From: Megascapheus bottae | Lineage: Eukaryota; Chordata; Mammalia; Rodentia; Geomyidae | Length of the DNA stretch: 64,000 nt | NCBI GenBank assembly: GCA_024803745.1 | Contig: JANJXV010000013.1 | Span: 56,644,102-56,708,101, forward strand | Reading direction: 5' to 3' | In this document: positions 20,076-31,734 of the stretch, one piece after another | Layout: the number at the start of each line of letters is the position of its first letter | Position numbering within the stretch: the stretch's first letter is position 1 | Made by a program: the position numbers and the translations under genes | Notes under the pieces: model-generated | The model's input: only the letters and a program-made list of their open reading frames with translations | Database searches by the model: none | Told to the model about the DNA's origin: nothing

Positions 20076-20509
20076 TTCTTAAATTTAGGCCTGAGACCAG
20101 AACTTGAACTGGGTACCTGATGCTTTTGCTCATTGGTTGGCATTCTCCCAATCTGAGCCATGCCTCCAACTTCAAAGTGTTGGTTATTTCTTTTCTGTCA
20201 TTCTGTCTTATTTCATTCACCTACCTTAGATGTGTTCAGAAGGCTCAAGTAAGCTCATAGTTGGGTAAAATCACCTCACACAAATCTTTTTATAATTAGG
20301 TGTTGCTTCTCATCTCCAGTACTGGAGACAGTCCTGAAGGCGTGAGGTGGCATGGTTGAAAGCTCAAAACCCAGAATTCAGTGCTATTGAATGGGCCTGG
20401 CTTTCCTCTCCTGTCGTCGCGTGTGTCAAGAGCCACCTTGCCACAGTGGTAACTGGGATTCAAACTCAGGATCTCATGCTTGAGCCACATCTCCACCTTG
20501 TTCTGCTGG

Positions 20510-20750
20510 TTGTCATTATTTTGAGCCTGTACTGGGGCTTGAACTCAGGGCCTCCTGCTCTCCCTTAACCTTTTCCACCCAAGGCTCATGCTTGAGCTGC
20601 ACACAGCTCCATTTCTAGCTTTTTTATTGGTTAATTGCACATAAGAGTCTCTCAGATTTGTCTGCTGAGGCTGACTTCAAACTTCAGTACTCAGGTCTCA
20701 GCCTACAGAGCAGCCAGGATTACAGGAGGGGAACACTAGTGCAGGGCTTT
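20510..20750 (-). mobile_element. 7SL-like/Geo composite SINE (minus)
   Basis: 'ggggcttgaactcagggcc', 'ggttaattgcacataagagtc' and 'cagccaggattacagg' occur in family order. Confidence 0.75.
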
Positions 20751-20764
20751 GATTGGCTATTTTT

Positions 20765-20963
20765 CTTTTTTTTTGCCAGTCCTGGGCTTGAGCTCAGGGC
20801 CTGAGCACTGTCCTTGGACTTTCTCAAGGCTAGAGCTCTACCACTTGAGCCTCAGCACCACTTCTGGCTTTTTTCTATGTTTGTGGTACTGAGGAATCGA
20901 ACCTGGGTCTTCGTGCATGCTAGGCAAGCACTCTACCACTAGGCCAAACACCCGGCCCCTGGC
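20765..20963 (-). mobile_element. ID-Geo dimeric SINE (minus, near consensus)
   Basis: A complete dimer is bounded by the duplicated target 'tggctattttt' (20754-20764 and 20964-20974). Its sequence is among the closest to the family consensus in the window, so it is a relatively young insertion. Confidence 0.93.
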
Positions 20964-21139
20964 TGGCTATTTTTGAGGTAGAAGCGTACTCGGGCCTCCA
21001 TATGATAACTTTGTGCTGTGCTGTGGCTGGGATAAAGACACGTGCAAGTGTGTCTACTTCCCCATCCGTGGAGATGAATTCTCAAAGATATTTCCGTCTG
21101 GGATTGGCCTGGAACCACATTCCTCACCATCTCAGTTTT

Positions 21140-21275
21140 CCTTTAGGACGAGGATGTTGTACTCTGCCTGGCTCTGGGTCTCTTGAACTTTTCTGGCCCT
21201 GAATTACAATTCTCCAGTTCTCATCCTCCCAAGTAGAAGGATTACAGGCATGAGCTACAGAGCCTGGCTCTGTGC
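21140..21275 (-). mobile_element. Diverged 7SL-like SINE (minus)
   Basis: 'cagttctcatcctcccaag', 'aaggattacaggcatgagc' and 'agagcctggct' match the head. The tail half is poorly preserved. Confidence 0.55.
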
Positions 21276-21509
21276 GCTGTTTTAGTTGAAGATACTTAAC
21301 CAGAATGGGAGGTTGAAGAGATCCACAGAGCGTAAGGTTAGCAAAGAAACAGCTGGAAGGCAGCTCAGCCAGCAAGCGTCTGGTGCAGGCTGCCGTGGCA
21401 GAAGACGCCGATGTCTTGGGGTGTGGGCAGGTTGCAGGGGTTGGAAGGTGGGTGAAGAACTGATGGCACGAAAAGGAGGATTGTTCAGATGCTCTCAAAA
21501 ACCACATCC

Positions 21510-21690
21510 AAGCTGGGCGCTGGCTAAGAGTCTCCTCCATGAGACTCATCTTCAATTGACTACCATATCAAAAAAGAAGCTGGAGGAGGAGCTAGCTGTG
21601 GGTCAAAGTGGTAGAGCACCAATCTCAAACACAAAAGCTCAGGGACGATGTTCAGGCTCTGAATTCAAACTCCAGGAGGAAAACAACAAC
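21510..21690 (+). mobile_element. Composite SINE with internal deletion (plus)
   Basis: 'agctgggcgctggctaagagtc' joins the extreme head to the linker, missing the usual central head sequence. The Geo-like tail and an (AAC)n end (21680-21700) follow. Confidence 0.7.
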
Positions 21691-21739
21691 AACAACAAGG
21701 GCAGCAACAAAACACCACACTGGGGGGGGGTGTGGGGGG

Positions 21740-21930
21740 GGAGTGGCTCGCGCCTGTGATGCTAGCTACTCAGAAGGTCCATGAGAGTTTTATCTCTATC
21801 GGATCAGCAAATGGCTGGAAGTGGAGCTGTGGTTCAGGTGTTAGACTGCCAGCTTTGAAGGAGAATGCTCAGGGACAGCACTCAGGCCCTGAGGTCAAGC
21901 CCCAGTACTGGCACCAAAACCCCAAAGCAA
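21740..21930 (+). mobile_element. 7SL-like/Geo composite SINE (plus)
   Basis: It is preceded by G-runs (21722-21740). 'gtggctcgcgcctgtgatgc', 'gttttatctctatcgg', 'gtggagctgtggttcagg' and 'gaggtcaagccccagtactgg' occur in order. Confidence 0.8.
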
Positions 21931-22569
21931 ACCACCAATCCAGCTCCTGCCTTGGCGGGGTGAGGGGGGGGGCTTCAGTGGAAGCTGCCCTTCTGTGCTT
22001 CCAGGCCCAGCTGAGTGTGGGGGGCAGCTCTTCTCCAGGAAGATGGAGAGCTCGGGTCTGTGAAGGGGTGGCACAAAGTGACATCATGTCTCAAATGTGG
22101 GAGTGGGGAGCTGGGCAAGAGAGGTCGAGAGTGAGGAAACCCCTTCCACCAGAGACCATAGAAACTTCTAGGGAATGTCACCCCAGATCAGCTGGTCCAG
22201 ACCAGCAGCCGTGCCCGAAGTCTGGGCAGGCTAGATTCTGAGGGTCTGCTGAGTCCCCCCCCCCTCGATTGCCCTGTGGTGAGCCGCTGGCTGTGGGCAA
22301 CGCTTCCCTCAAGGAGTATTTGCTCTCCAACAGGGGCAGGGGGAGGGAGGGAGGTCCTGGGATGGTACCAGAGCCAAGCAGCCTGAGGGCCTCTGGGAGC
22401 TGGTGCTGGTGCAAGCTCAAGCATGGAGAAACCTGCCGGGAGCATGCCAGGGGCCGAGGCCCTGGCCAACTGGGCTACAATGGTGGAGGGATGGGAGGGG
22501 GGCTTTCTGGTTTCCTGGAGGCTGACTTCGAAGCCTGCCGGCCTGTGCATGGCAGATGGTAAAAACTCA

Positions 22570-22680
22570 AGCTCACGCCCGGGATCCTAGTGACTCAGGA
22601 GACTGAGCTGTGAGGATGGAGGCGGGAACTCCGGGACAGTTCCCAGACCCTGAGTTCAAGGCCCACAACGGACCCCAAAA
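22570..22680 (+). mobile_element. Short composite SINE remnant (plus)
   Basis: 'gctcacgcccgggatcctag', 'gactcaggagactgagc' and 'accctgagttcaaggccc' indicate a deleted copy at the edge of the CpG-rich segment. Confidence 0.6.
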
Positions 22681-22689
22681 TGCAAGTCC

Positions 22690-23620
22690 AAGGAACGCAC
22701 AGTGATCCCCGCGGGGCGTCCTGGCTGCCCCACCCCAGCATGGCCTGGTCTGTCCAGCGTGGGTGCTGCAGGCCGGGCTGGCAGCGCACCATCGAGGGGT
22801 GGCCGGGCTGACCTGGAGACCGCGAGGCCCAGGTGGCCAGAGCCAGCGGCCCGGGCGCCGGGCTCCGGGGAGGAGACCCACTCCGCGGGGCGGCGGCCGG
22901 CGCGGACGCAGGCCCCCCACCGCCGCGGCGCGCGCCCGCGCCCGCGCCCCCCGCGCCAGGCGTCTGTGCGGAGAAGAAAGCGCACCAATTTGTTGTCATT
23001 CAGAATCACTTAAGATCCCATTTTGGAGAAATGAAAAGAGAAAAGCGCACTTCCCGCGCCCGGCCCGCTGGGTGCTCGCCCGTGCCCGGCGGCGCGCAGG
23101 GGGGTGGGGTGGGGCGGGGCGGCGCGGGGCGGCGCCCTCCCTCCCCCTCCCCCGCCCCTCCCATCCCTCCCCCTCCCCCTCCCCTCCCCCCCCACCGGGG
23201 TCCCGACCGCTCATCTACATGAAGCGCACACTCGCGGCCCATCTGCAAAGGCGCAATTAAACGCGGGGGGCGGGGGCGCCCTAAATTAGCATTTCCGCGG
23301 CCATCTGGCGCGAGGAGCGGGCGCGGCCGGACAAAGGGCGCCGGGCGAGGGGAGAGGCGAGTGTGCCGCGGCATTGACCTGCAAATGAGCCTTTGTCCGC
23401 GCGTTAAAGCTCTCCGGACCCCGACCCCGGCCCCGCCCTCGGCCCCTCGCGGCCGGGCCGGACCGGGCACCCGAGCCTCGCGCTGGCCCGTGCGGGGCCG
23501 GCGGGCAGCGCCCCGGGGTCGGCCGGCTGCGTCCCGGGCTTGGCCGGCCAACTCGCAGGGCCCTCCCCGGCCAGGCCTGCAGGACAGGGGCGCTGTCCTC
23601 CAGGGGGCTAGACGGGGCTG
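22690..23620. promoter_or_regulatory. Intergenic CpG island with conserved-looking core
   Basis: About 0.9 kb is very GC- and CpG-rich, and repeat-free apart from a C-rich run (23135-23200). Two non-GC cores are embedded: 22975-23050 ('caccaatttgttgtcattcag', 'gatcccattttgg') and 23210-23410. The second holds paired CATCTG E-boxes (23240, 23302), an inverted pair of SOX/TCF-like sites (ACAAAGG at 23331, CCTTTGT at 23390) and 'gcgcaattaaacgcg'. A 300-codon open frame on the minus strand (23006-23908) is explained by GC content. Candidate enhancer or promoter of an unannotated transcript. Confidence 0.6.
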
Positions 23621-26040
23621 AGACCCGCAGGGCGGCCCATGGGACGGGGTTCCCCATTTGCCATGAATGGCCTGCAGCCTTGAAAACGAGGTCGGGGGGT
23701 AGGAGGGGGGCTGGTGACCTTCAACCTCAGGGCAGGAGAGGCCCGAGCCCCTTAGGGACTCCTGCCAGCCCCGGAGACTTTCTAAGTGTGATCCAGACTG
23801 GACACCGTTAAGAGGAGCCCCCAGTAGCCCCCGGAAGCCCAGAGGTGTGGGGGGAGCAGTATCAGACTCACCTCGGGCCTCAGACTCAGGGTGGGCAAAT
23901 TCGAGCATGGCTACTGTCGTCCCTCCTCACGTTGGGGGTCAGTACATCTTGGGGCCAAGAGGGGTCTGGGGGGAGGAAGCCTGCATGGGGCTTGGGAAGG
24001 CCAGCAGAGGCCAGGCTGGGGAAGCAGGTGGGGGCTGGGCACCGCCTGAGGCTGAGCTGTGATTGGACAGCCGGGCAGGGAGGCAGGCTGGATGTTAGGA
24101 TCAGTTATACTGGAATGAGTTACCTGTCAACTAGTTTCCTCGGAAACTGGAGTCCAGCATGGGTGTGGAACCCAGGACCTGCCCTGCCTGCCAAGTCCCC
24201 AGAGCAGCATCCCGGCAGAGCGCGGGGTGGCAGAGGGGGCAGGTGGAGGCTCCTGTGGGAGGGGACGCACCCTTGGCCCCAGCCCAGGCCTTGCCCACTG
24301 TCCCACGCACCTGGGTTTGGCTGCCTGCAATGCGGGTAGGCCCTAGGCCACCTGAGCCTGGGGCAGAGGTGTCTTGCCTGAGCAGGGTGGGCTTGAGAGG
24401 GAGAGGCCTCTAGTCAGGCCTTGTGTTTCTCTTTGCACACAGGGCCCAGAGGCCCAGAGGGCCCTGTTCCAGGGAGTGGGGAGATGGGCACCTGGCAGAA
24501 CTGGTTCTGTCCAGCCAGGTTATGCGTTTGAGATGCTAGACCAACACAGGGCACAGGAGCTGACACCAGCCAGAACAGAGGGAGTCTCCTGTCCTGTTTG
24601 CCCTAAAGAGAGATGGCTGCTGGCCCCTGGAGGGCAGAGCTGCCTCAGAGCCTGGCCTGGATACCCCGGCGAGATCAAGATGACTGTAGCACTGGACCCC
24701 AGGGCCTGGCTGCAGATGGAACGTGTGTCCTGCTTGCCCTGGCTGGCAGCCTCTGGACTGTGGCTCAAGCCATTCCAGCCCTCTCTTCCTGCTGGACACC
24801 TCAAGGTGGATGCCAGTAAGAGAGAAATGGCCTCTTTTTGCCCAGTGGGGTTGGGGATAAGTGTCATCTGGTCATGGGTTTTGTCCCCTTCTGCAGCCTT
24901 GGGGCTGTGAGGCCACACCCTTGGCCTTTCTCCTCAGGGGGCCTGGAAGGCTTGGCACAGCCAGGGCTGGAAACGCAGACCCCTTCTTTGAGCATGGGGC
25001 CATGGCTAAGGTTGGTGGAGCAGGGGACAGCAGTGAGAGCAGAGGGACTGTGCCTGGTGGTTTGAGGACCGGGTGTCTAGAGGGAGCTGACTCAGTGCTG
25101 CTCTCTGCTCAGATCCAGTGGCTCATCTGTGAAATGGGCCCAAGGACTGTGAGCTCTGGTCCACTTTAGCTTAGAATCTGGGCAGGTGGGCACAGGCCCC
25201 TCGGTTTGGGCATCTCATGTACAGACAGGGCAGCACGAGGTCCAGGCAGGAAAGTCTCTGTGATTGCTGGCTCCCCAGGCCAGCCCCTGGGTCCATCTGT
25301 GCTGGTCAGTCCTGGTAGGAGTTACCTTTGCAACCCATCTTTGCACTTGTCCTGAGTCCCAGTGCAAGTGCCCCAACCCTCTGTCTCCTCTGGTGTGGGC
25401 TCCTGGGCCGGGCCAGGGCCCAGGTGGGAGGCAGCCACCCGGTCTGCCAGGGCCCATCCCTGAGGCTGAATGGACGCTGTGTCCCATAAAGCCCTCGGCT
25501 GTCATCTGCTGTGGAGATTTGGTTTCCTGGCTGCAGGTGGATTCTGGAAGTGGGGTAACCTCCAGTCCAGAGCCTCGCTGTCTCCTGAGCCAGGAGGAAC
25601 AATGAGGCCTATTTCTGAGGGAACGGGGCCCAGGCAACAGTGGAAAAACAGTCTGCCTGCAGCGACAAGGCCGCTGGGGCTGGCTGGGCACAAGGGTGCG
25701 AGGCCTTGGCAGGTCTGACTAGCTGGGTGCCTGGTAACTGAAGCTGCCAGGCCGCATGCAGGGCTGGCAGTTGGGGGTGGTGGCAGGAGCCGTGGTAGGG
25801 ATGGGAATTGGAGAGTGGACGCAGGGGCCACTGGATGGGGTGACAGAAGCTCCCCAGGGGAGGGGGAGCTGGGGGAGGGTTGCCTGTGCACCTGAAGGCC
25901 AGAGCAAAATGCCCTTGATAGAGACTTGGAGAAGGGGGAGATGACTGGGCTCTGGGGTCCTGGGGCTGTGTGGGGAGGCGCTGTGCAGGGAGTGTGCTTC
26001 TAGTTTTGGGCATGCAGATCTGTAGTTGGAAAGCCACCAG
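23621..26040. other. Intergenic unique sequence, no gene found
   Basis: Moderately GC-rich, and free of recognised SINEs for 2.4 kb. Open frames overlap on both strands without recognisable domains. Confidence 0.5.
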
Positions 26041-26041
26041 G

Positions 26042-26245
26042 GAGGCACTGGCAGCTCACACCTGTAATCCTGAGACCTAAAGACTGCAGTTCAAAGTCCA
26101 CCCAGGCTGGAAAGTCTGTGAGATGCTTACCTTCAACCAGACACCAAAAAGCTGGACAAGGAGTGGTGGTTCAGATTGCAGAGGGCCAGGCTGGAGTGAA
26201 AAAAATTCAGACTCTGAGTTTAAGCTCCACTGCTGGTGTGCAGTG
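26042..26245 (+). mobile_element. 7SL-like/Geo composite SINE (plus)
   Basis: 'ggcactggcagctcacacctgtaatcctgagac' in two parts, 'gaaagtctgtgagatgcttaccttcaacc' and 'actctgagtttaagctcc' occur in order. CA-rich sequence follows to about 26285. Confidence 0.75.
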
Positions 26246-26285
26246 TGTGTGCACACGCACCTGCAGGCACACACCTACACACACA

Positions 26286-28085
26286 TGCTACCTGGGGAGG
26301 AAAACAGGTGACCCTCCACAGGGCTGGCGTGGAAGCTCCCCTCAGCCTCTGTTCCTTGGCCTTTTGGAATGACTTGCACTCTGGAGAATGACTGGGGAGG
26401 CCACTCTTGCTTCCCTTGGCTTCTGGGGGAGTGAGGGGCTTTGCTCTGCTTTTGGGTTGATGGAGCTTGCAGGGGTGGAGAATGCCCTGGCTCTGTGTGG
26501 CAAATGCTTAAGGACTCAGAGTTTCCTGCCCTCCCAGGACCAGGGGGACCCCGGGTTCCTGGGCTGCTCCCCAACTCCACCAAGGATGAGTTCTGCTACT
26601 TCCTGGGCTTCCCCGGGCTTGCCACTCACTCCCTATCTCCCTGGCCGGAGTCAGAATGGGCGCTGGGTCTCAGGGACCTCTGAGCAGCCCCCAGCTCTGA
26701 GACCACAAATCTGTCTCCCTGGTGACAAACCCAGGGGACAATGAGTCAGGGCACCACTGCTGGGGAGCTCTGTGCACCTGTCCAGGAGCGGCTGGACATG
26801 TGGGAAGCAGCAGTGGAGGCCAGTTCTGACTAGGCCCTGGGCAATGGGGGCACTGGAGCCCCACTTCCCCATCTGTGGACTTGGATGTTGGGGAGTGCCC
26901 AGCAGGTTCCATCTTCATTTCAACAAGCAGTGCTATGATCAACGGGATGCCCGCGGACCCGAGGCTGGAAGGCAGGGAGCACTGGCCATCCCTGAGAGAG
27001 GGGTGAGGGAGGGGCCCAGAACCCAGTGGGAGGGCAGAAGCGTGTCTCAGTTTCTCCTCCTGCATTGATGAAGGCGTGGAGGGGTGGGACAGGCATTGCA
27101 TGGGGTCCACAGGTCTGTCCCCAAGTGTAGGCCTGTCCCAAGGTGAAACTTAGAGGGTTCTGGGCAGGGTTGCACCCCGCTCAGGCTGGCCAGTCAAGTG
27201 GAAGACCACGCCCATTGTCTGTGCTCTGCCTCTCCCGTCCTTTGACCTGACCCCGTGGACAGGAAAGGGGATTTGATTGAGACCCTTTGAAATCACTTAA
27301 TGGCATTACCCCCCCCCCCAACTGCCTTGACAAGGCCTGATGGGGCCTCCAGCGTCCCCGGGAGAAGCCCTTCTTCTGGAACATGCTGGAGTCCAGTTCC
27401 TGGGCCTCTGCTGGGCTCCTGTGGCCTTGCCCGGGCCTGGTCTGTCATCTCAGGTTGGGCATCCCTTGTGCTGGGGGACCCTGCCTGGCTGCGGCTTCCC
27501 TAGCTTGTGCAGCTTTTCCAGGAGTCGGTGGGTCCATCTCTGCATTGGTGCCCCTGTCCTGAGCAGAAGCTGTGGCCAGAAAGGCCTCCCCAGACCCTGC
27601 CTGTCCAAGGTCACGTTGAGGTTTTCCCCACTGGGGGGTTGCTTTGGGGGATGTCAGGCTTCCCTTCCCATCCTGGGCTGCACTTGGCCTCCATGGTTCA
27701 GCAAACAATGGTGTTTGAGACCCTGCCAGGTCTCCTGCTGGAGCAGGTGCCAGCTCAGCTCTGCTGGGAGAAGCCCCGCCCTGGCGTGCTGCCCTTGGAA
27801 GGGAACAGGGTGCCTGGGTGTGTCTGCTTCTGCTCCATCTCTGGCGTGGGTCTCTGGGCCGGCTTTAGTGCCAGCCGCTCAGTGCTCCAGGTCCAGGCTG
27901 CAATGGCCAGCTCTGCTAGCCGCACAGTGGACGGGCTGAGGCAGGAGGGGAGGAGACCGTGATGTTATTTCAGTTCTTCCTCTACCTACAGTAAAGGCGG
28001 CTCTTCCACTTTGTGTGTCTGTGCTCATGTGCTCATGTATGTGTCCACACACATTCTCACCACACACCTCCTACCCCTCCTCACT
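26286..28085. other. Intergenic unique sequence, no gene found
   Basis: No interspersed repeat was recognised and there is no convincing coding exon. A C-run occurs at about 27309-27319. Confidence 0.5.
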
Positions 28086-28089
28086 GGTG

Positions 28090-28505
28090 TATGTGTTTGC
28101 CAGGACTTGAATTTGGGACTTCACACTCTCCCTTGGCTTTGTGTTCAAGGCTGGCTGGCACTTTCACTTGAGCCACAGCTCCACTTGCAGCTTTTATTTT
28201 TTTGCTAGTCCTGGGGCTTAAACTCAGGGCCTGGGCATTGTCCTTGGGCTTTCTCAAGGCTAGAGCTCCACCACTTGAGCCACAGTACCATTCCAGCTTT
28301 TTCTGTGTATATGGTACTGAGGAATCGAACCTAGGTCTTCATGTATTCTAGGCAAGCGCTCTACCACCAGGCCACACTCTCAGCCCTGGTTGCAGCTTTT
28401 TTGGTAAGAGGCTCATGGACTTTTCTGCCGGGACTGGATTCGAGCCCCAGTCTGCCCCAGTCCTCAGATCTCAGCCTCCTCAGCCGTGAAGGTTGTAGGT
28501 GAGAG
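28090..28505 (-). mobile_element. 7SL-like/Geo composite SINE split by a nested SINE (minus)
   Basis: Tail (28090-28195) and head (28401-28505, 'cagatctcagcctcctcagccgtgaagg') belong to one older minus-strand copy. They are separated by an ID-Geo dimer. Confidence 0.75.
28196..28389 (-). mobile_element. ID-Geo dimeric SINE nested in an older SINE (minus)
   Basis: The complete dimer lies between duplicated 'ttgcagctttt' sites (28185-28195 and 28390-28400). Confidence 0.92.
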
Positions 28506-28510
28506 TGGAC

Positions 28511-29840
28511 ACCCAGCTTCTGCTTTGTGTTGTGTGGCTGCTGCTGGCTGCATGGCCACCCCGTCCCCTACCTGGCCCACGAGGCCAGGGGCTGCTGGGG
28601 CCAGAAACAGGGCTCACTGGGGTCATGTGTGACCCTCTGATCCCTGTCCACTGTGCATTTCAGGAGCAGGAAGTACGTGGGGTGAACCCCTCCACAGTGG
28701 CTGTGCTGGGGCTGTGGGGGCTCTGTGGATGGGGGTTCTGGGCTCTGTCCTCCCCGGGGTCAAGTGAGTGGGTTGAGAGCAGAGGTGGGAGTGTCAAGGG
28801 GTGGGGGTAGGTGCCTGAGTTCCAGGGCTGTCCCAGGTGGGTCCCCACTTCCTCCCCCTTTGCCCCCCTGAGGTGCCATGGTCACCGGTTGCAGAGAGGA
28901 GGGTCAGGTCACAGACCCTGCAGACGGGACCCCATCTCCACCCTCGGCCAGCACCGGGGTCTGTCAGGGAGGGCACTTCTGGTCTCAGAGGCCTTGCGGC
29001 AGAGGTGGTAGCCCTTGATTTGACGGGCCGTTTCACCCGTTCTCTCTGAGCCCTGCTCCCCCCCCCCCCCCGACAGAGGCCCTGGCTGGCCGGGGCAGAG
29101 CTGGGCGGGTGGGTGCACGCAGGTCCTCTCGGCTTGCCTACCAGTGCTGTGTGGCAGGACGGACTTGGCCCAGCCTGGTGGGCGCTGTGCCCAGAGGCCT
29201 GTGGCACGGAAGCAGTTTCCTTAGCGGGGACTGTCCTAAGCACGTCTCAGGCTCCGCTGGGGCTCAGGACCATGGCGACAGACAGTCCTCTACGCTATAG
29301 CCACGGGGGAGCGAGTCTCAGGGTCCCTGAAGCCTTGGGTCCTGGGGGGCTGGGGGGGGAGGGCAGTGTGGGAGGGGCTGGAGTTTTGGGGGAGATGGCT
29401 TGGGATAAGCTGGGGGAAGTCTCAGAAGCTGCTTTTGCCTCCACGCGCCCAGCCACGTGGCCACAACAGGTGCAGAGTCTGGGTCAGATTCCTTCTTCGG
29501 GGCGCAGGTGGAGCCCCTCTCCTGGGGTGTCCCAGATGGGCCCCGCAGCCTTGGTACCGTTCCCTGTCTTCAGTTCATCTCGTGCATACTTCCTGAGCAC
29601 CTAGCAGGCCAGACCCATGCCAGGCCTCCCCTCCCTAACCTCCTGCCTCTCTCTTGCTGCTGGACAGGTGACTGCCAAAAGACCCTCCACGGAGGTCCTG
29701 AGGGGGAGGGTGCTGGGGCGGGGAGCCGAGTGGCCTGAGCAGGGCAGCTGGTTCCTAAGCAGAGGTGCTGGGCCAGGGGGCAGGGTGGGCACGGCAGTGG
29801 AAGCCATGGCCAGGGTTGGGCCACAGCCTGCTCTGAGGGA
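28511..29840. other. Intergenic unique sequence, no gene found
   Basis: GC-rich. It includes a poly-C run (29059-29071) and G-runs near 29344-29358. No gene was recognised. Confidence 0.5.
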
Positions 29841-29847
29841 GAGGGAT

Positions 29848-30091
29848 GAAGCTGGATCCAGGAGGGGCTGGGAAAGGGGTGAGGCTGGATTCAAGAAGGG
29901 CTGGGAAGGGGTGAGGCTAGATCCAGGAAGGGCTGGGAAAGGGGTGAGGCTGGATCCAGAAAGGGCTGAGAAAAGGGTGAGGCTGGATCCAAGAAGGGAT
30001 GGGAAAAGGATGAGGCTGGATCCAGAAGAGGCTGGGAAGGGGTGAGGCTGGATCTAGAAGGGGCTGGGAGGGGTGAGGCTGGATCCCTGTC
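29848..30091 (+). repeat. 31-33 bp minisatellite, eight units
   Basis: Units begin 'gaggctggat' at 29848, 29881, 29913, 29946, 29979, 30012, 30044 and 30075, with spacing of 31-33 bases. The unit core is 'gaggctggatccagaagg', then 'gctgggaaaggggt'. Units differ by point changes. The first starts 'gaagctggat'. Confidence 0.95.
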
Positions 30092-30094
30092 CCA

Positions 30095-30835
30095 ATAGCA
30101 CAGGCAGCTGGGAGATGGGGCTGAGCCCCACCCCAGTGACTTGGCTGTTTTAGGTTCCTGCGCATGCTGGCTGGGCTGGCTTGTCTATCTCACCACCACC
30201 CACCTGGCCGGCTCCTCTGAGCGGCTTTGCAGCCTCTCGGAGGCCCAGGCAGCGGAGGTTGGCAAGTGCCTTGTGTGGGTCTCCTCCTCCTGGCCAGAAG
30301 ATGGGAGGCTGACCCAGGCCAGAGCCAAGACTGACTTCCTTCCCCAGGGGGGAGCCCGGCATCCCCAGGGCAGGGGAGGGCAGACAGGCAGAGGAGGTGG
30401 GTGCTTCTAAGTAGAAACTCCCTACCCCCACCCTCAGGCATCCACTGGCCACGCCGACCTCAATCAGGGAGCCCAATTTGGAGACAAAGGCCCAGCTCTG
30501 GGGACAAATAGCCTCAGATAGTGTCAGCCAGGCGGCCGGGCAGCCGAGGCCGGAAGAAAGGGCGGAGGGCGGGGGCCAGGGATGGGCAGTGGGGGAGCTG
30601 GGATGGGCTGGTCGGCTCACCATGGTTGCCCAGACGACGGCCCTCTCACGGAGAGGTCTGCCTGGCCATTGTCCGGGGCCCGCAGGACGTGTCACACACC
30701 AGATGGTCGTGTGCTGTCTAGGTCACTTATCGGGGGACAGAGTGAAGGAATGTGGCCAGCGCGGCAGGGCTGGGGCACCATCTGTTTGCTTGGACCGTGG
30801 GCACCGGGCGGGCACTGAGCGCTGGGCTGGCCAGG
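30095..30835. other. Intergenic unique sequence, no gene found
   Basis: No repeat or coding exon was recognised between the minisatellite and the AT-rich palindrome patch. Confidence 0.5.
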
Positions 30836-30842
30836 CCCACCC

Positions 30843-30905
30843 TCTCTTTAATTAGCTAATTCTATAATTGGGCTTTATTTCAGGTAAATTGCATTTCACA
30901 CCCGA
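30843..30905. promoter_or_regulatory. Homeodomain-type AT-rich cluster with 12-bp palindrome
   Basis: The perfect palindrome AATTAGCTAATT (30850-30861) is followed by 'ctataattgg' and 'ggtaaattgcatttcac' inside GC-rich DNA. TAATTA-type cores suit paired homeodomain binding. A TTTATT at 30874-30879 could also be read as AATAAA on the minus strand, a distal alternative poly(A) signal for KCNQ1. Confidence 0.4.
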
Positions 30906-31730
30906 GAGGGCCGGAGGGGCCCTTGGGGGGGGAGGGGAGCCCTTGGGCGCTGTCTGAGCAGTGAGGTGGTCAGGGGCAGAAGCAGCGCCCTGCCCACTTG
31001 AACGGCCCCACCACAGCGCCCAGCCTGGGCATTGCGGAGGGTCCTTTCTTCCAGCCAGCCCCGTTCTGGGCTTGCACAAATATTTACCCAACAAGGAGGC
31101 AACAGCTCCCGCCTTCAGCCATTGCTGCTGCCCCCACCCCCACCCTCAGTGCAGCAATGCAGGCTGGGAGGCCTGAGGCTCAGCTGCCCCTGCGCTTTCC
31201 TGCAGTACTGACCAGTACCAGTGAGCACCGGTCAGGCCAGGCACTGAGACCCCACGGAGAGAGCCAGAGCTGGACTCGGGGAGCACCAGGGAGGTTCAGG
31301 AAGGTGGCACAGATAGACAGCGCAGCCAGGGCCTGGATCTCTAGACTCAAGCCGAGCCATGCTTGAAGCCTCAGATGCCTCCAGCCCCACGGGCTGGGAT
31401 TCGAGGGGCCTTTGGAAGGACAGACAAGTTCACAGAGGAAGCAAGGTGAGTGGACTGAGCACTGCCTGATTCTTCTCCTCTGAGCTGGGCACGGTGTCTA
31501 TACACAGGCAGGTGGACACCAGCCAGGCAGGAGAGTCCAGCAGGTATCACCTGGACAGGTGGGTGAGCACTGTTATGAAAGGGGAGCTTGAGGCATACTC
31601 TGTGTGGCTCTCCTGCGCCCTGGAGTAGAGGTCAGCTGGCCTTGCCCTGTGGGGGGTCGGGGGGGCCTGGCACTTGTGGAGAGGGAGACAAGGTCGTTCT
31701 TGAGAACCTAGGCTCTAGATCCACACCAAG
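30906..31730. other. Sequence downstream of KCNQ1, no further gene found
   Basis: Unique sequence between the AT-rich patch and the predicted KCNQ1 cleavage site. No gene was recognised. Confidence 0.5.
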
Positions 31731-31734
31731 ATGA

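Noticed and set aside
20775..20963. tRNA gene suggested by A- and B-box-like sequence in the ID half of SINEs
   Set aside because: The promoter-like boxes belong to the SINE left monomer; no intact cloverleaf, and the same sequence recurs at several sites.
23006..23908. 300-codon minus-strand frame across the 23 kb CpG island
   Set aside because: Low-complexity Gly/Arg/Pro composition with no domain or splice support. Competing open frames exist on both strands.
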